Source: Cyanobacteriota bacterium (GTDB taxonomy: Bacteria; Cyanobacteriota; Cyanobacteriia; Phormidesmidales; Phormidesmidaceae). Taken from it: DNA of 6,616 nt. A model generated the notes under the pieces. The model searched no databases. It saw only the letters and a program-made list of their open reading frames with translations, and was not told the origin of the DNA. Numbering within the stretch: the stretch's first letter is position 1; each line of letters opens with the position of its first letter. Position numbers and translations under genes: made by a program. The DNA is taken from assembly GCA_027483425.1 (NCBI GenBank), contig JAIXUR010000393.1, forward strand, positions 1 to 6,616, in the 5' to 3' direction. Below are positions 5,601 through 6,616 of the stretch, piece by piece.

Positions 5601-6407
5601 GGGTTGGTCGGGGCCCGTGTAGTAGTACAGACCACCGTAGGCGCTGAGGTCGCCGAGGGTGCCCAGGGTGGCGATCGCTCCCCCCAGGCTTAGATCGCCA
5701 CCGGCCAGGGCAACCTGGCGAGAGGTGGGCAGCAGCAGCTGATAATCTCGAAAAAAAGGCGCGCCGTTGACGGCGCTGGGGGTAGCGCGATCGCCCACCG
5801 GCAAGTAGACATTGCCCCGCAGTTCCCAGCCTGCGCTCACCCGCTCTACCCCAGCCCCTAGCTGATAAAAGGTGCCGTCACCATAGCTCTGGGTATCTAC
5901 CCCAACATAGCCCCCGAGTAGACGGGATGAGTCAGTGGCCAGGGCGCGGTAGCCCAGCAGCAGGTTGCCGCCAAAAAATCCAGCGGTGTCGAGGCGCGCG
6001 TTGCCCTGCAAAAACCACAGGTCTTGCCCTGGTCGTTGACCCAGGGGAATAAACCCCTCCAGGCTGCCAAAATCTAAAAAGCCACCGCCGGTCTGGTAGT
6101 CAATACCCAGGCGGTAGGGCACCTCTGGCGAGGCATTTGGAATCGCGTCTGGAACTGGCACCGGGGCATCGGCCAGGGCTGGGGCCAGGGTGCCTAGGGA
6201 GGCCAAGGCTGGCAGGAGTAGGGTGAGCCACTGACCCCAAGGGCGCAGCCTGGTGACCCCTACCCTGCTCCACCTCAGCCCCAAACTATTGCTCCGTCCC
6301 ACGACCCTGCCCCCACAATGACCCTTCAACCTACGCAGGGCTGGCGGCGTCACCCGCCTGACTTGTGTGAAGAGACCATAGACCTCTACGAAGTCTTGGG
6401 GGGGCAC
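2628..6407 (-). CDS. inverse autotransporter-type outer-membrane barrel with a 28-residue-repeat beta-helix passenger (surface protein)
   Basis: The frame codes for up to 1259 residues. A hydrophobic stretch WLTLLLPALASLGTLAPALA (60-79) after basic residues, ending ALA before Asp80, is a Sec signal peptide. Residues about 95-310 look like the inverse autotransporter beta domain (intimin/invasin type): FLQGNARLD, NLLLGYRAL, RLLGGYVGVD, LGAGVER, WELRGNVYLPVG, AGGDLSLGG, YGGLYYYTG, ANPLPGANLRLGLQYD. A linker leads to the start of a pectate-lyase-like helix (about 353-415: FYHVQPGDTPGTG, DWVYVQPGD, TIPAGVRVLSTGP), then shorter coils, then coils in a 28-residue register from 535 to about 1210. The only cysteines after the signal are 1198 and 1258. 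In this family the barrel sits in the outer membrane and the C-terminal passenger is exported; adhesion or glycan binding is inferred, and no catalytic site was recognised. The coordinates give the outermost start, GTG 6405-6407, which has no ribosome site. GTG 6300-6302 (after GGGGGCAGG) or TTG 6282-6284 (CGGAG at 7 bases) would give ordinary 38- to 44-residue signal peptides and are more likely. Confidence 0.85.
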   Translation of the reverse strand: MPPQDFVEVYGLFTQVRRVTPPALRRLKGHCGGRVVGRSNSLGLRWSRVGVTRLRPWGQWLTLLLPALASLGTLAPALADAPVPVPDAIPNASPEVPYRLGIDYQTGGGFLDFGSLEGFIPLGQRPGQDLWFLQGNARLDTAGFFGGNLLLGYRALATDSSRLLGGYVGVDTQSYGDGTFYQLGAGVERVSAGWELRGNVYLPVGDRATPSAVNGAPFFRDYQLLLPTSRQVALAGGDLSLGGAIATLGTLGDLSAYGGLYYYTGPDQPGFWGGRAWLAANPLPGANLRLGLQYDAVFGPNLLLQVGYSWADSPPATAAPGLALGQPVQRTMSLTTLTQSQDQAAFDPASGQVYRFYHVQPGDTPGTGTAAAPYGDINQALGVAGGGDWVYVQPGDLAAGFTIPAGVRVLSTGPIQPIQTQVGTVTLPGSGSGVLPAVPGTVVMGSDSLLSGFALAPGPGQDGIQANGVRSVTVLDNVILAARTGILLNQVNGDVVVRRNRIEAASQNGILLNVTGQALNTADLSDNQIDEAVDNGLLVRAAEGSRINTLHLGQNRILNAGENGLAVLADRNSRLGTVAIDQLQVANAAENGLLVEATAGSAIEQVTLNQVDLARSGSNGALVLARSGSTLGSATLTAVTVGQSQANGVLVLADEGSQIGAVRVAQSQIDSAGDNGLAVLADRNSRLGPVAIDRLQVVAAGENGLLVEAATGSAIEQVVINQVDLARSGSNGALVLARDGSTLGSATLTAVAVGQSQANGILVLADEGSQMGTVRVTQSQIDSAGENGLAVLAQAGSGMGTVELDGSSVGEAGSNGVLVLATEGSRLADVAIAAIAVGSAGANGLLIGGQQGSQITTTTVNDLAIAQAGANGLLVTADQGSQLGAVTLNQPHLGQSGANGLLVLANNGSQIATVALTGGQIQGAGQNGVLLLADNGSLLPALTVTATQVGDPALDGAIAANGLLILAERGSRVGTATVSSNQLGGVGAAGLQVLANGQSQIDEIRLENNQLQTIGGSGVLVLVEGQSQLTQATIIGNQLTDTGREGIQVLADGEGQLRTLAIEANQISRATTNGIQVFAANQGQITRTHISDNRLDTLAQSGIVVFAETGGQLPEATLEGNQIRQAGQDGLRFFATNGGLIDQGTLVNNQIRGVANTGVFGFADATSRLSTLTVAGNQLQDVGNQALELGNAAATPLCALVIDNRSVATTNFDANLFTTGGSTLQVVDLPQLNALNNDTFTQVNNAGATTGSPGTPPCP
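3901..3917. repeat. two HIP1 octamers one base apart
   Basis: GCGATCGC occurs at 3901-3908 and 3910-3917. HIP1 is the highly iterated palindrome of many cyanobacterial genomes. Here the pair codes for the Ala-Ile-Ala-Ala-Ile-Ala stretch of one beta-helix coil (about residues 831-836). Single HIP1 sites elsewhere in the window are listed in the summary and support a cyanobacterial origin. Confidence 0.85.
4053..4388 (-). repeat. 336-bp four-coil block, second copy in the protein
   Basis: It codes for residues 674-785 (coils beginning DNGLAVLAD, ENGLLVEAA, SNGALVLAR, ANGILVLAD). It matches the neighbouring block 4389-4724 at 96 of 112 residues by my count. A 41-base stretch (4345-4385) is identical to 4681-4721, exactly 336 bases away. 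A further coil starting ENGLAVLA (786-793) begins a third, diverged or partial copy. Confidence 0.85.
4389..4724 (-). repeat. 336-bp four-coil block, first copy in the protein
   Basis: It codes for residues 562-673 (coils beginning ENGLAVLAD, ENGLLVEAT, SNGALVLAR, ANGVLVLAD). It abuts the second copy directly, so the pair is a tandem duplication of four whole coils that keeps the 28-residue register. Many DNA differences between copies appear at third codon positions, which suggests purifying selection on the protein after duplication. Confidence 0.85.
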
Positions 6408-6449
6408 CCTGGGAGATGCGCAACTCGATCAACCCGGCCCTACCTCTCC

Positions 6450-6616
6450 CTAGTCGCGGCGGCGGGCAAGACCCAGCTGACCGTAGGCTTCCATATAGTC
6501 GGGGGTTTGGGTGGTGGTAGCACTGAGGCTGCGAACGCTGCCTACATAGGGTCTGACGGCGTCTAAAACAGGCCCGTCGTACCCCCCAAACATCTGGTAG
6601 GCCAGCGCCAAGGTGG
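6450..6616 (-). CDS. C-terminal fragment of an unrecognised protein
   Basis: The last 54 residues of a protein run from the right edge to a TAG at 6450-6452. The sequence begins TLALAYQMFGGYDGPVLDAV, contains a middle Ser/Thr-rich stretch (SLSATTTQTPDY), and ends EAYGQLGLARRRD. I do not recognise the family. It has no membrane segment or cysteine. Codon use fits the neighbouring genes, and an in-frame stop followed by 42 bases to the outermost start of the surface protein makes a real gene end likely. The antisense plus-strand frame over the same stretch reads as low-complexity Gly/Ala-rich sequence and is not favoured. No terminator is visible after the stop, so read-through into the surface-protein gene is possible. 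Confidence 0.6.
   Translation of the reverse strand, partial: TLALAYQMFGGYDGPVLDAVRPYVGSVRSLSATTTQTPDYMEAYGQLGLARRRD

Noticed and set aside
6343..6358. GGCGG / CCGCC hairpin with a 6-base loop near the surface-protein start
   Set aside because: The stem is only 5 bp with no T run on either strand. In a GC-rich region this is expected by chance, so it is not called a terminator or attenuator.
6318..6566. Plus-strand frame of 82 residues across the leader of the surface-protein gene
   Set aside because: It overlaps the end of the minus-strand gene at the right edge and the N-terminal coding part of the surface protein. The product is low-complexity with no ribosome site.

Overview
The window looks cyanobacterial. 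It is GC-rich and carries at least nine copies of the HIP1 octamer GCGATCGC (304-311, 1358-1365, 1580-1587, 3532-3539, 3811-3818, 3901-3908, 3910-3917, 5671-5678, 5787-5794). The protein families (a HepC-like sugar transferase, an NYN/LOTUS protein, a WecG/CpsF glycosyltransferase) fit a filamentous cyanobacterium, but the species cannot be named from this.

All five genes I can support lie on the minus strand, so transcription runs right to left. In that order they are: the last 54 residues of an unrecognised protein (6450 to the right edge); a very large secreted surface protein (2628-6407); an NYN-domain protein of the LabA/DUF88 type with a C-terminal OST-HTH/LOTUS domain (1699-2451); a WecG/TagA/CpsF-family glycosyltransferase (881-1660); and the N-terminal 247 residues of a membrane sugar transferase resembling HepC (742 to the left edge). 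The last two are typical of exopolysaccharide assembly: a lipid-linked sugar primer enzyme and a transferase that extends it. Nothing convincing is encoded on the plus strand. The long plus-strand reading frames are antisense shadows of the big gene.

The centrepiece is the large protein. It has a signal peptide, then a beta-barrel of the inverse autotransporter (intimin/invasin) type, then a right-handed parallel beta-helix passenger made of about 24 coils in a strict 28-residue register (84 bp). A single coil is 34 residues long, and one four-coil block is duplicated (336 bp). The predicted topology is a barrel in the outer membrane with a long solenoid rod outside the cell. Its place upstream of polysaccharide genes suggests, without proving, a role in adhesion, in the sheath, or in binding or modifying surface glycan.

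Non-coding space is short. 743-880 holds a heptamer-based inverted repeat that overlaps the stop codon of the glycosyltransferase gene, and a possible promoter for the sugar transferase. 2452-2627 holds a G-rich plus-strand tract and a small inverted repeat. No tRNA, rRNA, CRISPR array, insertion sequence or convincing intrinsic terminator was seen.
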